Below are positions 34,663-46,335 of a stretch of DNA of 64,000 bases, piece after piece. The DNA is from Ahaetulla prasina (taxonomy: Eukaryota; Chordata; Lepidosauria; Squamata; Colubridae). The stretch is taken from contig NC_080541.1 of the NCBI RefSeq assembly GCF_028640845.1, positions 177,360,502-177,424,501 on the forward strand, written 5' to 3'. The notes beneath the pieces were generated by a model, which was not told the origin of the DNA, made no database searches, and saw nothing but the letters and a program-made list of their open reading frames with translations. The translations under genes and the position numbers were made by a program. How positions within the stretch are numbered: the stretch's first letter is position 1; every line of letters starts with the position of its first letter.

Positions 34663-36361
34663 AATACAAGTATTTTTATATCAGTATTTCATGTTTTTAC
34701 CTCACAATCTGCACTTGGGTATATTCTGGCTGATTATACTGCATTTTGCTATAGGAAACAGAATCCTGAAGCAAATAATAAAAGTACATTACTCTACTAA
34801 ATAAATAAATAACCACAATACAAATATAAGGCAGAGAAACAGCATTTGTTTTCCTACCTGTTTCCATTTAATTCTCTGTGCATTCATGTGGTTAATTAGA
34901 AGATGGATACAGACAAATGTCATATATTTCACTGAATAATCATCTCTCTACTGTCTACAGCTTCCCATATTTTACTTACTCTTATAGCAAGATATCATGA
35001 GGAAACTCTCCATGGATTTTTTGGGTAGTGAATCCTACTGTTACTACTAATAAAGAGACCTGTCCTTAGAAATTGTTGGAGATGTCAAGAGAAATAGTCT
35101 ATTCATTTTCTTTAGACATAAATTTGTTGGACATTTTTAAAGGTCATTTATTTCCAGTTCTAATAAATATAGCCAATATTTGCTTGAGCTCAAATTAGAA
35201 AGACTGAAGCTGGGAAGCTGCAGATCACAAATATATAAAATGCTAATTTTGAGAGATACTGTATTATTTTACACTATCATTAATGTCTCTTGTAAATGTT
35301 CAGGAAACTAAAACTCCAAATGCTGCTTGTTGCTAACCTGACTTATAATCTTTTCATGTCATACTCCTCCTCATCCCGTTTATATTCCTGTCGCAGTATC
35401 ACTGTGCCCATGTAAAATAGGCTGTGTCCAATTATAATGGGTTTGTATGCAGGCATGTAAGAAGATAATCCCAGATAGTTTTTCATTCAGCCATTTGAAG
35501 TGACACCCTTTTCTTAATAAAGGTTGATCAGCAATGTAAGCATCACAGTTCTCCCAGAATGCCTAGATTTTGCTCCCGCTTTTGATCACTAACTTTTAAA
35601 TAGCTAGTGCTTCTCTAGATCTTCTAGGTCCCTATACTTTTGCCTTTTGAATTCAGCATATAAAGTGTCTTCTGAATCAAGGGAGATATACTATAGCAAG
35701 GGGAGATGAGAAGCAGAAGACAGTAGGAACTACAATACATATTAAAGACACATTCTCCATTTATTTTTTGCCTCTCCCCATATGAATGTTTGCTCATGAT
35801 TTAAACCTTCTGCGGCCGAAGACCCTACAGAGTTTGATGCAAGCACAGGAAAACATTTATCTTGCAATGGAATTTCCTCCAACACAGCAATTTTTCAAGT
35901 TAACCATTTTCCCAGTAAATGCTTAATCAGAGACAAACCAGCTAGCAAACAAGACTCATGACGATTCCTGGGCTCCTAATATCATTATTTTGGACTCCAT
36001 CACAGCAATAAGAGCACTGCAGTGACTACTGCCAAGTCTCACCTTTGAAATTTAGTTATTCAGATACAGAAAATGCAATGTGAGAATGATCAGATCAGTA
36101 TGTGTATTGGTTTCAGAGAGCACCATCAGAAAGCTGCTGTATATAGTTTTTATGTTATGGAATTTTATAGAATTTATTAGCATGACAGATGTTTTGATCT
36201 TTATAATTGTTGCGATTTGTTGTAAACCACTTGGAATCTCTGGTATAAATTGTAGCAAAGGGGGAAAAGTTGTATTCAAAAGGGTTCAAATATGAACGAG
36301 TTAAAGAGAGATCTAAATCTGATGTGTCAATCTAAATTGTGGGCAAAGACAAAGCCTAGGG

Positions 36362-36710
36362 CAGGGGTGTCAAACTTGATTCCATTAAGGGCCACATCAG
36401 GGTTGTGTTTGACCTGGGGGGGGCAAGGTGGGTATGGCCAGGCTGTGCGTGGCCAACTCGACATCACTCGTGTCGTGGGTAACTGTGGTGGCCCAAGCGC
36501 TCTGCCAGCAAAAACAGGTTCCCGAGCTCCATTTTCATTGGCAGAGGGTTGAAAGAGGCCATGACAGCTGAAAACGGAGCTTGGGAGCCCATTTTCACTG
36601 GCAGAAGCACTGCGGGCCAGTCCTTGGTTATTTCCAGGGTGCCCCACGGGCCAGATCTAAGCACCCCGTGGGCTGGATCCAGCTTCCAGACCTTGAGTTT
36701 GACACCCCTG
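36362..36710. mobile_element. hAT-like non-autonomous element, exact 8-bp target duplication
   Basis: It starts CAGGGGTGTCAAACTTGATT and ends CTTGAGTTTGACACCCCTG. The inverted ends CAGGGGTGTCAAACT match perfectly. The 8-mer gcctaggg is present on both sides (36354-36361 and 36711-36718). The 349-bp interior is G/C-rich (gggccacatcaggg, gggctggatccagc) with no transposase frame. Confidence 0.93.
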
Positions 36711-36959
36711 GCCTAGGGAAATGAAAACTAAGCAGCCAATCAGAGACAGGAAGATTTCTCTGTCAGGTGAACTACTGAAAAGAGGAAAGGAAGCAACTCA
36801 GTTCTGTCTTTCTCATTGCTTTTTCTCTCACAGGAGGAGCTGAAGCATGTCTTTCCAGGATTTCTCTGATTGGAGTAATACTTTGCAATGTCATCTGGGA
36901 TTCATTTATGTTTTCAGAAACTAAGAGAGTGAATCAGGTTCTTTGTATTGTTAGGTTTA

Positions 36960-37560
36960 ATTTGGACCCTTGTCCCATTTGGTTCCTTCAGGTAGCAAGG
37001 AAGACATGAGTGACTGGATGGTTAAATGCTACTTTGAGAGAAGCAATAATGCTGCTCACCTTGAAAGAGGCAGTGATGTGCCCTGTTTCAAAAAATCTGT
37101 TCAAATAAGGATGGATCTGTTGAACCATCCTTATTTGAAAACTCTTGTCTTGTATTTAACTTCTCCTCTTGGAGAAAGCTTATTAAGTATGAAGTAGCTC
37201 AACTGCAGTCAATCCTAGAGGTTTAAGGTTGGTATGGGATGGAATTAACATTGGTCACTCTGTTGGATGATCTATGCCAAGTTCTGGGAGGATGATATGT
37301 ACCTGTCTTGGTCCTGTTAGAATTTTTAATACCACAAACCAGGGTATCTTTCCAGACCATAGGAACTGAAGTTGGAAGCACTGATTTCTAATTGTTCTGC
37401 CTCTATCTCAGTTGTTGGTTCAAATCAGAAGGGGTGACATCATTCAAATTGTTGGGTACCACAAACTTTGATTCTCTCCCTTCATCTCTTTAACATTTAT
37501 GTAATGCTGCTGAAAAAGGTCATCTGTCAGGCTGGGATGCATTATAAGCAATTACAGAAC
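36960..37560 (+). mobile_element. degenerate L2-like LINE fragment
   Basis: Near 37468 the plus strand reads LSLHLFNIYVMLLKKVICQA then GMHYKQLQ, a decayed version of the L2 block LSPLLFNIYMKPLGE...GVRYHQYADD. The upstream portion (36960-37200) is consistent with the preceding RT region but too decayed to translate. A hairpin at 37100-37139 lies inside it. Confidence 0.55.
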
Positions 37561-38012
37561 AAAAAGGAGGACTTAACAGATATAGGCAAGATCCATTACC
37601 AAAGTAACAAGGTGAAAAAAATATGGCTTAAGATATGCAGAAGATACCAAAAAATGTTTCAGACACCTTAATTTACAGAAATATAAGATGGGGAGGAGGT
37701 AAAACAGTTAAGATTTGCAAGATTGATATTAGTTCCAGACCAGCAAGCAAATCCACCGGAAGACTAAACCACCTTTATTAAGATTGTTTATAGTAACAGA
37801 GTCTTCAATTTAATCCACATTTTTTGCCTCATTGCTTAGGTAAAGAATCTTACTTATCTCTGTCAAGGTCACCCTTTTTATTCTGTATAGCAATACTCTG
37901 ATAATTATCAGCTTTACACTGCCACCCTAGGCTGGATCAGAGATACAGTATCTTCTCATACAGTATCTAAACGCTGTGTTCCGGATGGGTAAAAGCTCAA
38001 ATGAGATCGTAG

Positions 38013-38618
38013 TGTTGTGGTCCGCCAGCAGCCTGCAGAGCTGGCAATGGAGTCAGACAGCGATGAGGCTGAGGAAGAGCATGAGCCAGTCCTTGAGGCT
38101 GAGGAAGGCCCAGATAAGGGCTCTGCGTGGGAGGCAGAGGTGGGACCAGGGCCATCAGGGAGTGATGTGCGGACTCCAGAGGCTGTCGGTAGTGAGGCAG
38201 AGGAACAGGAGGAGCCTGTTCCTAATGCACGCATAAGAAGAGCTGCCAGAAGGCAAGAGCAGCTAAAGCAAAGAGGACGTCTCGGGAGTAGGGCCAAGAG
38301 ATGATTGGCCCCTCCCATAAGGCTTAAAAGACCAGCGACAGCATTTGAACTCTTTGGCGGAAAACAACGTTGATAGCTTTGTTTTGTTGCATTTGCTTTG
38401 TATCGATGTCTTCTGAACTTTTGCCAAAAAAGGCCTTTGTCAGTTTGCCTAATTGGACCAAGGTTGGTGATAGGACTGAGGAATTATGTTGGGAGGAATT
38501 TGCTTTAATTTAGTTGGACTACACTAAGAATGAAGTAATTCTCAGCTGTTTTAATAAAGTTTGTTTGTTTTTACACTGACTGAGTTTCCTACTATCTACT
38601 TGGGCCTGGGTCACAACA
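38013..38618. mobile_element. solo-LTR-like element with TGTTGTG...CACAACA ends
   Basis: The 606-bp unit starts TGTTGTGG and ends TCACAACA, a TG...CA form with 7-bp inverted termini. Flanks cgtag and cctag match at 4/5, compatible with a 5-bp duplication. A TTAAAAG TATA-like motif (about 38323) and AATAAA (38553-38558) suggest U3-R-U5 on the plus strand. A plus frame at 38017-38304 encodes a Glu/Gly/Pro-rich 95-residue peptide ending in basic IRRAARRQEQLKQRGR. No internal retroviral coding sequence is attached. The family is not identified. Confidence 0.65.
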
Positions 38619-38751
38619 CCTAGCAAGAGAAAGTTGCAGCTTCTCCAGAACTTTTTTTGTCCCAGCTGTATTCTGGATGAGATTACTCATTCCCTAAAGA
38701 AGATAGTTTGCAATCTGAGATTCCACGGAAATCTTCTCTAACACCACAGTT

Positions 38752-39410
38752 CATAACATAACATAACATAACATCAGAGTTGGAAGGGACCTTGGAGGCC
38801 TTCTAGTCCAACCCCCTGCCCAGGCAGGAAACCCTACACCATCTCAGTCAGATGGTTATCCAACATTTTCTTAAAAATTTCCAGTGTTGGAGCATTCACA
38901 ACTTCTGAAGGCAAGTTGTTCCACTTATTAATTGTTCTAACTGTCAGGAAATTTCTCCTTAGTTCTAAGTTGCTTCTTTCCTTGATCAGTTTCCACCCAT
39001 TGCTTCTTGTTCTACCCTCAGGTGCTCTGGAGAACAGCCCGACTCCCACTTCTCTGTGGCAGCCCCTGAGATATTGGAACACTGCTATCATGTCTCCCCT
39101 GGTCCTTCTTTTTGTTAAACTAGACATACCCAGTTCCTGCAACCGTTCTTCATATGTTTTATCCTCCAGTCCCCTAATCATCTTTGTTGCTCTTCTCTGC
39201 ACTCTTTCTAGAGTCTCAACATCTTTTTTACATCGTGGCGACCAAAACTGGATGCAATATTCCAAGTGTGGCCTTACCAAGGCATTATAAAGTGGTACTA
39301 GCACTTCACGTGATCTTGATTCTATCCCTCTGTTTATGCAGCCCAGAATTGTGTTGGCTTTTTTAACAGCTGCTGCACACTGCTGGCTCATATCTAGATG
39401 GTTATCCACA
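38752..39410 (-). mobile_element. CR1 LINE 3' fragment with (CATAA)n tail
   Basis: The minus strand has an open 191-codon frame (39409-38834) with canonical CR1 RT C-terminal blocks: VPLYNALVRPHLEYCIQFW, LERVQRRATKMI, LGMSSLTKRRTRGDMIAVF and FLTVRTINKWNNLPSEVV. The 3' untranslated block reads (plus strand) gagttggaagggaccttgg...tctagtccaaccccctgccc, the CR1 3' signature. The tail is a (CATAA)n repeat at 38752-38774. Confidence 0.9.
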
Positions 39411-39589
39411 GTTCAGAAGCATCTTGTTCTGCTTTTTCAGAATAAAACTTCTGCTTCCATTGAATGTACCAGGAAAAACAATGTCTGTATCATTCTGATC
39501 CTTATAGGTATAGGTACATTTCAGCACTGGAATAGCTTTTCCAAGGCCTTCATTGCTATTCAACCACTTGCTAATGTGCGGTATATTTC

Positions 39590-40870
39590 TTGACTGATGA
39601 TTCCTTTGCTGCTAATACAGTAGTCAATCCTAAAAGGCAAAAACAATCTACTAGGTCGATATCATTGTCAATTCTAAGGCTGGTTGCTGTACCTGTGGTC
39701 ATTAATTTGGTCTATATACTTAAGTTACATGTTTTCACTGTGCTCCTTGAATTTCATTACTACAGCTTGCAGATTATTTCAGTTTTCAGCTATCAGGGTA
39801 GTGTCATCAGCATAATACAGGCTATTGATTTTTCTTTCTCTAGTTTTAAAACCACACTCAACTTCTTCTAAGCTATCTTCAATATACATTTTGCAAAGAA
39901 GCTGAATGAGCATATTGCTTTGCTCACTCTGTTGCCAACCTAAAGCTAGAATATTTTGCCATGTTTCTTCCATACCAAAGTTTCCTATGTAAAGGTTTTC
40001 TGTCCATACTGTGATTTTCTAACCTGTTTATAAAAAATTGAGATGTTCTAAAATTGCCATTTTTAAGTAGTATTCTGGCTTTTTAAAAAGCCAGCTTGGA
40101 TATCTGGCATCTACTTTTTCATGTTGGGCTCTAATCTGCATTGGATGGGCCTAAGCATTATTTTGCTAACTTGTGGAATTAAGCATATTGCACAAATAGT
40201 CGGCATATTGATTTCTGTGGGCTACAATTTGGTCCTTTGGGTTTGCTGGTAAAGCATAATTAGGACGTTTACTGAATCTTTTGTTACTTGCCATAACCCT
40301 GTACATATTCCATCAATTCCTGTAGATTTCCAATGGGGTAATGACCGAAATGCCGATTTAGCTAGAATTTTTCAGAACTTGAGCTTCTTGCAAGTACAGA
40401 AGATCTTCTAGTATAACTTGGATGTTGACATCTATATTGTACAGAATTTTAGTATGTTCCTTCCATCTTTCTTCAGTCACCTTTAATTCAAGTATTATCT
40501 GTCTGATAGTGTCCTTTAGCATACCAATTCAAGGTTGCAACTTCCTTCTGAGTTCAGAGATTTTTTGGAAGATGTTCCTTGTTTTTCCATCTTTTATGTC
40601 TTTACAGGTGTTATTGTAAAACTGCTTCTTGTCTCTTCTAAAGGGTCTCTGAAATTCCTTCCTGAGAACTTTGTCTTTTTTGGCTTTGGCTTCTCTTTTC
40701 TTCATGACAATTTTCACTGTTTCTTGTAACATCCATTTTGCTTTCTTCTCTTTCTTGATCTTTGATGGTCTCTTTTCAGATTCATCATTAATAATTTCTT
40801 TCAGTTTGTTTTACAGTTCCCCTGATTTCCAACAAAGAGGTTTAGGACTTCAAAGCAATTCCTGATTTTA
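39590..40870 (-). mobile_element. degenerate BovB (RTE) LINE fragment
   Basis: Two decayed minus-strand frames match BovB reverse transcriptase style. At 39973-39779, CGFKTRERKINSLYYADDTT carries the YADD catalytic box. At 40732-40529, EFQRPFRRDKKQFYNNTCKD then GKTRNIFQKISELRRK recalls the region before the RT. Stops and frameshifts throughout; no functional ORF. Confidence 0.75.
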
Positions 40871-41452
40871 AGTATTATATGTACCTGTTCTTTAATTACA
40901 GCACTGATTGCTAATAGATTCCCATCTCCAATTCAATTAGATGTTTTTCACCTTAAACACTTTACATATGTTTGCTCCAGGATAGATTACTGATGGCCTC
41001 CTCCAAGTGAAATTTGCCTAGTCATTGCCTGTGGGAATGTATTCCTACAACTCAGAAGAATAAAAGATTGAAGACAGCTCTTCTCTGTGAAGGCCCTCAT
41101 GCATTGGAATACAATGACCCCATGGTTTTACTTGGAACTTGCCACTTTGGCAAGATGTTGAAAACTCTTTTGTGGGCATTTAGTTTAGTAAAGTAGTTAT
41201 GATGGGAGATAATGTTTGTTTAATTTTCAATTCAGCTTTTGTTTTGTATTATTGTGCTATTTTTATTATTCTATTTTATGTAAAATAGAGTCAGGAGTCA
41301 TGATTAAGCTAAGAGTAAATAAGTAGCTGTTAGAAGATTTGAGAGTGGAGTAATTGGTAGTCAAACAGTAGAATTTCATAAACTGTGAATATGGATATGA
41401 TTATGTTATTAAACAGTCAACTACAGCATAGACAGTTACTCTTTTTTAGGAT

Positions 41453-41700
41453 AAAGGATAGCCAGTTTTGTCTGGAGAACTGGTAGTGGTTAAGGCACCA
41501 AAGTAAAAAGCAAGAGACCTTGAGTTCAAGTCTTGCCCTAACCATGAAAGTCAGGTGGGTGATCTTGATCCAGTCACACACTCTCAGCCCAACCCAGCTC
41601 AGAGTTGTGAGGAAAATAGGAGGGTGAAGAAGTGTTGGATATGGTTGCTGCCTTGAGTTATTTGTAAAAATAGTGATATAAATAAAAATAAAATAAAATA
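41453..41700 (+). mobile_element. tRNA-derived SINE (second family)
   Basis: Head with agtggttaaggcaccaa (A-box region) and B box GAGTTCAAGTCTTGCC. The core has gatccagtcacacactctcagcccaacccagctc and gttgtgaggaaaataggagg. The 3' end gccttgagttatttgtaaa... is followed by an (AATAA)n tail. It lies about 50 bases downstream of the PTPRF wedge exon donor. Confidence 0.8.
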
Positions 41701-41751
41701 AAAACACTGAATTATCCCCTCTCTCGCCAACCCCGCCCCCAATCTTCTCAC

Positions 41752-41849
41752 CTCATATTCCTGGGAGAATTTCAGTCCATCGTTGGCTTTCAGTCTGTCA
41801 ATATTGTCAGCAAGGTCTGTTACTGGAATGGGAGGATGGTCACGCATGC
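41752..41849 (-). CDS. PTPRF: PTPRF exon: juxtamembrane wedge before D1
   Basis: The 98-bp exon completes a split Gly codon (G|GC) and encodes [32 protein letters not shown]. This is the helix-loop-helix wedge at the N terminus of D1. The acceptor is GATCTGACAG and the donor GAG|GTGAGAAG. Ile-to-Val (PIPV) and Glu-to-Asp (NIDRL) are the only differences I see from human. Upstream it can join either the exon at 45630-45745 or the candidate cassette at 43906-43938, both in phase. Confidence 0.97.
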
Positions 41850-43123
41850 CTGTCAGATCAAACAAAACAGAGGGGAACGTAGTATCAGGAAGAATAATTC
41901 TTTAGCTAAAGGGAGAGGTCTTCTTTCATATGTGCATAGTGGAGCTGATGGCAATGAATAGCAGTAGCACAGAAAACGGAACATGAAGAAGTCAATGTGG
42001 CATGCGGTGCCTGTAAAAAGGCAGAAAGTATCTGTTCATGCTTAGATGAGACAACATTCAACCAGGTGGTTTCCAAATATAACAACATCCTAGAAAAGGT
42101 GAAAAGTCTTGAGGAGATGCCAACTACATGTCCTTAGGCTAAAATAAGGTTGTAGGGATAGCAATAAAGCTCCTGAAGAATGGGATTGTGTCTTCATTTT
42201 GTATCAACAATATGCAGTACAGTGCAGAAACAGAAATTGTGAACAGATGCTTGAGGAACAGTTTGCGTTTCTCTCAACAGCTTATTCATCATAAAGTGAC
42301 TGGGGCAGGCAAGTCATACGTTGTACATCTACTAAAGAAGCATCAATAAACCTTATCATTTAGAAAGACTGTATTAACTTTCTTGAGTGCATTCTGGATG
42401 AGAATATACAGCCAAACAAAACAAACTTGGAGTATTCAGTAAAACCCTATTTAATCATTTGAAGAGAGATTATATCCTATCTATTTATAATATGAAAATA
42501 TCTCACTAGGACAGTTTGCACCATTTGCAGCAAGTTTTATCATTTGCCGAATGACGTTTAGGTAATGATGTCACCCTGAAAATAATCTAAATGGACATAA
42601 ATGATAAAAATTGATACAAAGGATATCATTTGTGTCATTTTCATACTGACAAATTATGCAAACAGTCTAGATGATAAAAGATATAAAATCAAGGTAGAAT
42701 CGACATAAATTTAACTGCTTCATTGGACTACTTTGGGTGCATTGTCATTTTTTTACACCGGGTGGGGAAGAGAATTCCTGGGTAGAAATTTGATCCACTG
42801 TATCTGAAATGTACAAAATAGGAGTCTGTGAAGCTGTGGTCTCACTATAATACTAGGCTTTGTTTCCACCTCCGACATCTAATTTTGCCTTTGTTCTTTG
42901 GTAATTCTTCAGGCATCAACATTCATTTCCTTTTCCTCCTTAGAACATGAACACCAAATTCTATAACCCTGTGGGGCCAATCAATTCACAAATGTTACTT
43001 TGCCTGCAAAACATCACAATATCACTAAAATAATGCTTGTTTTATTTGAAGCTCTGTAAGATGGAAGGAAGGAAAGAAAGAAAAAGAGAGCAAGGAAACT
43101 TGGACTGAAAATGTTTCAGCAAG

Positions 43124-43490
43124 GTACAGGTAGTCTCCGACTTACAACAGTCCATTTAGTGACCGTTCAAAGTTACAATGGCACTGAAAATAGTGACTTA
43201 TGACTATTTTTCACACTTATGATCCTTGCAGCATTCCCATGGTCATATTATTTACACTCGGGATACTTGACAACTGACTCATATTTATGACAGTTGCAGT
43301 GTTCAGAAGTCATGTGAGCTTTTTTGCAACCTTCTGACGAACAAAGTCAATGGAAAAACGAGATTCATTTAACAATCATGTTACTAATATAACAACAGCA
43401 GTGATTCACTTAACAAATGTGGCAAAAAAGTCATAAAATGGGGCAAAACTCAATTGGGCTCAATTGTAAGTTGAGGACTACTTGTATTGC
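43124..43490. mobile_element. palindromic-ended DNA element (tacaggtagtctccgacttac family)
   Basis: It begins tacaggtagtctccgacttac and ends gtaagttgaggactacttgta, so the termini are inverted copies. The interior includes agtgaccgttcaaagttacaatggcactg, gtcatgtgagc, cacttaacaaatgtgg and aatggggcaaaactcaattg. The TA at the outer edges would fit a TA duplication. Other copies are at 48285-48632 and 19101-19460. Confidence 0.75.
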
Positions 43491-43905
43491 CAAGAGAATA
43501 AAAATTGAAGTGCAATTCAGAGGATGATTAAGCCTAAGACTACTGAACCAATTTTGGGCGGTGAGCATTTCCACAAAATATTACAAATTAGCTCCTCATA
43601 CCCTTTGCAAGAACTACAATTTCATGTTTCAGTCCAGCTGGGAACTTCAAGATTTCTGATTGGAACTGCTTAGAAGACTGTGTACCTTTAAACTCTTTTT
43701 CTTTCTTCCTGTGCAAGCTGGAGCATCTTACATGAGAAGCATCAAAAGCTTGTATTGATGAAACATCCTGGCTTACTAGAGAGTGATCATGATATTACTA
43801 AATCTGTGGTGAGGTCGACCTTCATGATACTGAACAAAAGGAGATGGGAAAGAAGGAGTTGCGTGGAGTGAGAAAAAAAGCAAAGCAGGTGGAAAGAAAA
43901 CTAAC

Positions 43906-43938
43906 TTGATATATTCTGGCAACTGGGGCCACTGGCAC
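43906..43938 (-). CDS. PTPRF: candidate PTPRF 33-bp cassette exon (LASE-c type)
   Basis: On the transcript strand, acceptor TTTCTGTTCTTACAG is followed by exactly 33 bases and then donor CAA|GTTAGT. The upstream constitutive exon ends with one base of a Gly codon and the downstream exon starts with two, so a 33-base insert keeps the frame. It is read as GASGPSCQNISS between YQTP and MRDHPP, an insertion of 11 residues (ASGPSCQNISS) with no stop. Mammalian LAR is known to have a neuronal 11-residue insert (LASE-c) in this juxtamembrane region; place and length agree. The insert is Ser-rich with one Cys. Inclusion and tissue use cannot be judged from DNA alone. Confidence 0.75.
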
Positions 43939-45629
43939 CTGTAAGAACAGAAATTCCATTACTGTTGCTGAAGGCAAAGTGAAGGAGTAAGAGAAGGTCA
44001 AAATGTAACACAAAAGTCCTCATCACCACCTTCAAAACCAGGTTTGAGGAGAACTATTTTAGCTCCACACTAGTTAAAACATATGGAAGTATAGGAGGTA
44101 CAGTACTAAACCAATATCAGTTACAACAAGGATTATTTTACAGGTAATTTTATCACCAATATTATCTTGTCTCAGGTTATAGTTAGCTCATAGTTAGGAT
44201 TGTCTCAAATCTTATGATAAATGATCTAGCCTTTTCTCAAGACCATGCATTCTTTGTTACAGGAATCCTATGAACAAAATGCAGTCAGAATTTTTTCAGT
44301 CACATAACAGCAATATGTTACCAAATTTGCCTCAGCTGAAAATGAATATGAATATAAAGAAACTGACAACTCATGTAAGAACTGTTTGTGAAGTAGAAAT
44401 TATTAAGGTAGAAAACTTTATACTGAATTAGAGCAGTTTAATGAATTATGTACTAAGTAGGACCTTTCATACTTCAAGAATTGCTACCAAAGATAACAAG
44501 CTACCAGTCTGCTGATGATTTAGTGGTTGTCTGGTTCCAGAGATTATCTACTCAACTCAGCCTAAAGTGAGATTAGATGGAGGCAATTGATAGTTCAGAC
44601 TGTAACAAAAGTTTCAGTCTTGAAAATAAACTGATAAAATAAAATGGTGCAAAGAATGGGAGCAAATTCTGGGCCAAACTGAACATAAAAACTAATCTGC
44701 TTTCCTCAAGCTGTATCTTTTAACATAGACATGGGCATTTTATGGTGTCTGGGACACATTTGGCTCTTTGGCTGTCCCTATCCGGTCCACCTGAGGTCGA
44801 TCAGAGACCAGAAATCAAATGTAGATAAGTGTACATCATGCATGCAATAAAACTGCATTACTTCTATTTTGAAGGTGACTGCTACGATTTTCAATTTATG
44901 TATGTATGTGATTGTAGGCCTATGCTTTGGGCCAGCCCTCCACTAGAGTTCCAGTTTTTATGTGGCCTCTTAGGAAAATTAATTGCCCATCTCCCACCAT
45001 ATATATACACACACAACCTGAATAATCCTAACCTCTACTCTATTTCTAAGATGACCTGAGTAGAGTAATCATGTCTAGCTGTAGACTAAGAAAAGGCTAT
45101 ATGCAGCCATAAACAAACTTGCAGTTCTCACCTTGAAATGCTTCCATGCCCTCCTATCATTCAAGAAAAAAATACCCCAACTTGATGTGTAGAGCTCAGA
45201 AGCCAAATATGTCCTTTTTTAATTACTAAAATGGCTTAAATGCTTTGTAAAGTCCATCACCTAAGGAAGGCATGATGGCAAGTTATTTCGTATGAACAAG
45301 TGAGAAAACAAATCAAGTCTGCTCAGATGAGAGTGAAATAACCTCCAAAAAGCAATAAATCTAGAAAATGCTACCTTATGAAGAGACTCTGCTGAGGGTC
45401 AGCAGCGACTAATAATTTAACATGTCATAAGAACCAGAAGGTAGGGAGCACTTCAGGAACCCAATCAGGAGCCCTGCCTACTAAACCTGCCAACCTGACA
45501 TCTGATCTATCAGCAGATCGGACTTTCATTTGGCTGATTAATTTGAACCAAGTATGATAGGTACACCCAGTGAAGAGATACACATCATATGACGGATAAG
45601 TATCTCTGGACAATATAACTATAGCCCAC

Positions 45630-45745
45630 CTGGTGTTTGGTAGTTAAGTCGCCTCATTTCAACAGGGTCAGAGGAGTGGGCCAGCAAGGAGTCCTTCAGG
45701 CCAATGGAATGTTCATCCTTGGATGAGGGTGAATTGGCCCTTTTC
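45630..45745 (-). CDS. PTPRF: PTPRF exon: cytoplasmic juxtamembrane segment
   Basis: A 116-bp exon. The first base completes Arg, then KRANSPSSKDEHSIGLKDSL, LAHSSDPVEMRRLNYQTP plus one base of Gly. It directly follows the basic stop-transfer residues (FKRKR) of the TM exon and precedes the wedge. The acceptor is TTTTCCTTAG and the donor CCAG|GTGGGC. KRANSPSSKDEHS replaces human KRTHSPSSKDEQS; the rest is identical. The end phase of 1 leaves room for the in-frame cassette downstream. Confidence 0.96.
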
Positions 45746-46335
45746 CTAAGGAAAAGAAAGAAAAGTTTATACAAGATAAATTTGGGAAACAATAACAAAA
45801 TCCTGGCAACAGTCTCAGAAACATATATAGCAGCAAGCAAATGGACTATTAAAGCCCTCTATCTGACAGGAACACAATGACAAAAACTTGACATTCCTCT
45901 TTCTCTTCATATTTATTTGTAAATATATTAAAACGATTTCCTTATGGTGGAAAAATACAGAAGATTCTCTGTATTAAAAAATTATTTAAAATGTGAAGAG
46001 TTGTAATGTACAAGGATAAAGGGTCTTTAGGGTAAACTTTATTGGTCCATTAATACTTGTCTTGAATGGCTGAAAGCCCCCCAGGCATTTGTTAATAGCA
46101 TAATAAAATACATTGTTGTCTCTTCGCGTTATATTTATGTCCATAGTTCTGCCACCCTAGGCTCTTATCCTGGTAGATTTCACTAACTAAGCAAAGAAGA
46201 ACCTGTCCAGAAATTAAATTGGATAGATTTGCAGGAAATTTTGGGATGGCAAGAAATATTATTGGTGGGGTCACTGATTACCATTAAACCACATGACTCC
46301 ATATAGTTCTGCTGCTTCTTAGCATTCACCTAATG

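Larger units (their letters stand above)
26876..41751 (-). other. PTPRF: large PTPRF intron upstream of D1
   Basis: A 14.9-kb intron, the largest in the window. It contains, in coordinate order, a (CT)n(CA)n tract, a hAT with nested LINE, an L2 relic, a Sauria SINE, a hAT with exact duplication, an L2 relic, a solo-LTR-like element, a CR1, a BovB relic and a tRNA SINE (listed separately). The stretches 28887-33109, 34663-36353 and about 40960-41452 hold no recognisable gene; the last has a faint L2-like tail. Phases at both ends fit (E|S junction, phase 0). Confidence 0.85.
41850..45629 (-). other. PTPRF: PTPRF intron holding a candidate cassette exon
   Basis: A 3.8-kb intron. It contains the 33-bp cassette candidate (43906-43938) and a palindromic DNA element (43124-43490). 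Other stretches (41850-43123 and 43950-45629) show nothing recognisable. Confidence 0.75.

Noticed and set aside
37690..37940. Possible repeat shared with 60590-60660 (both contain atctctgtcaaggtca)
   Set aside because: Only one short block agrees; no ends or duplications could be defined, so not annotated.
38017..38304. 95-codon open frame as an independent gene
   Set aside because: It lies wholly inside a solo-LTR-like repeat and has compositional bias (E/G/P, then R/K); no splice or homology support.
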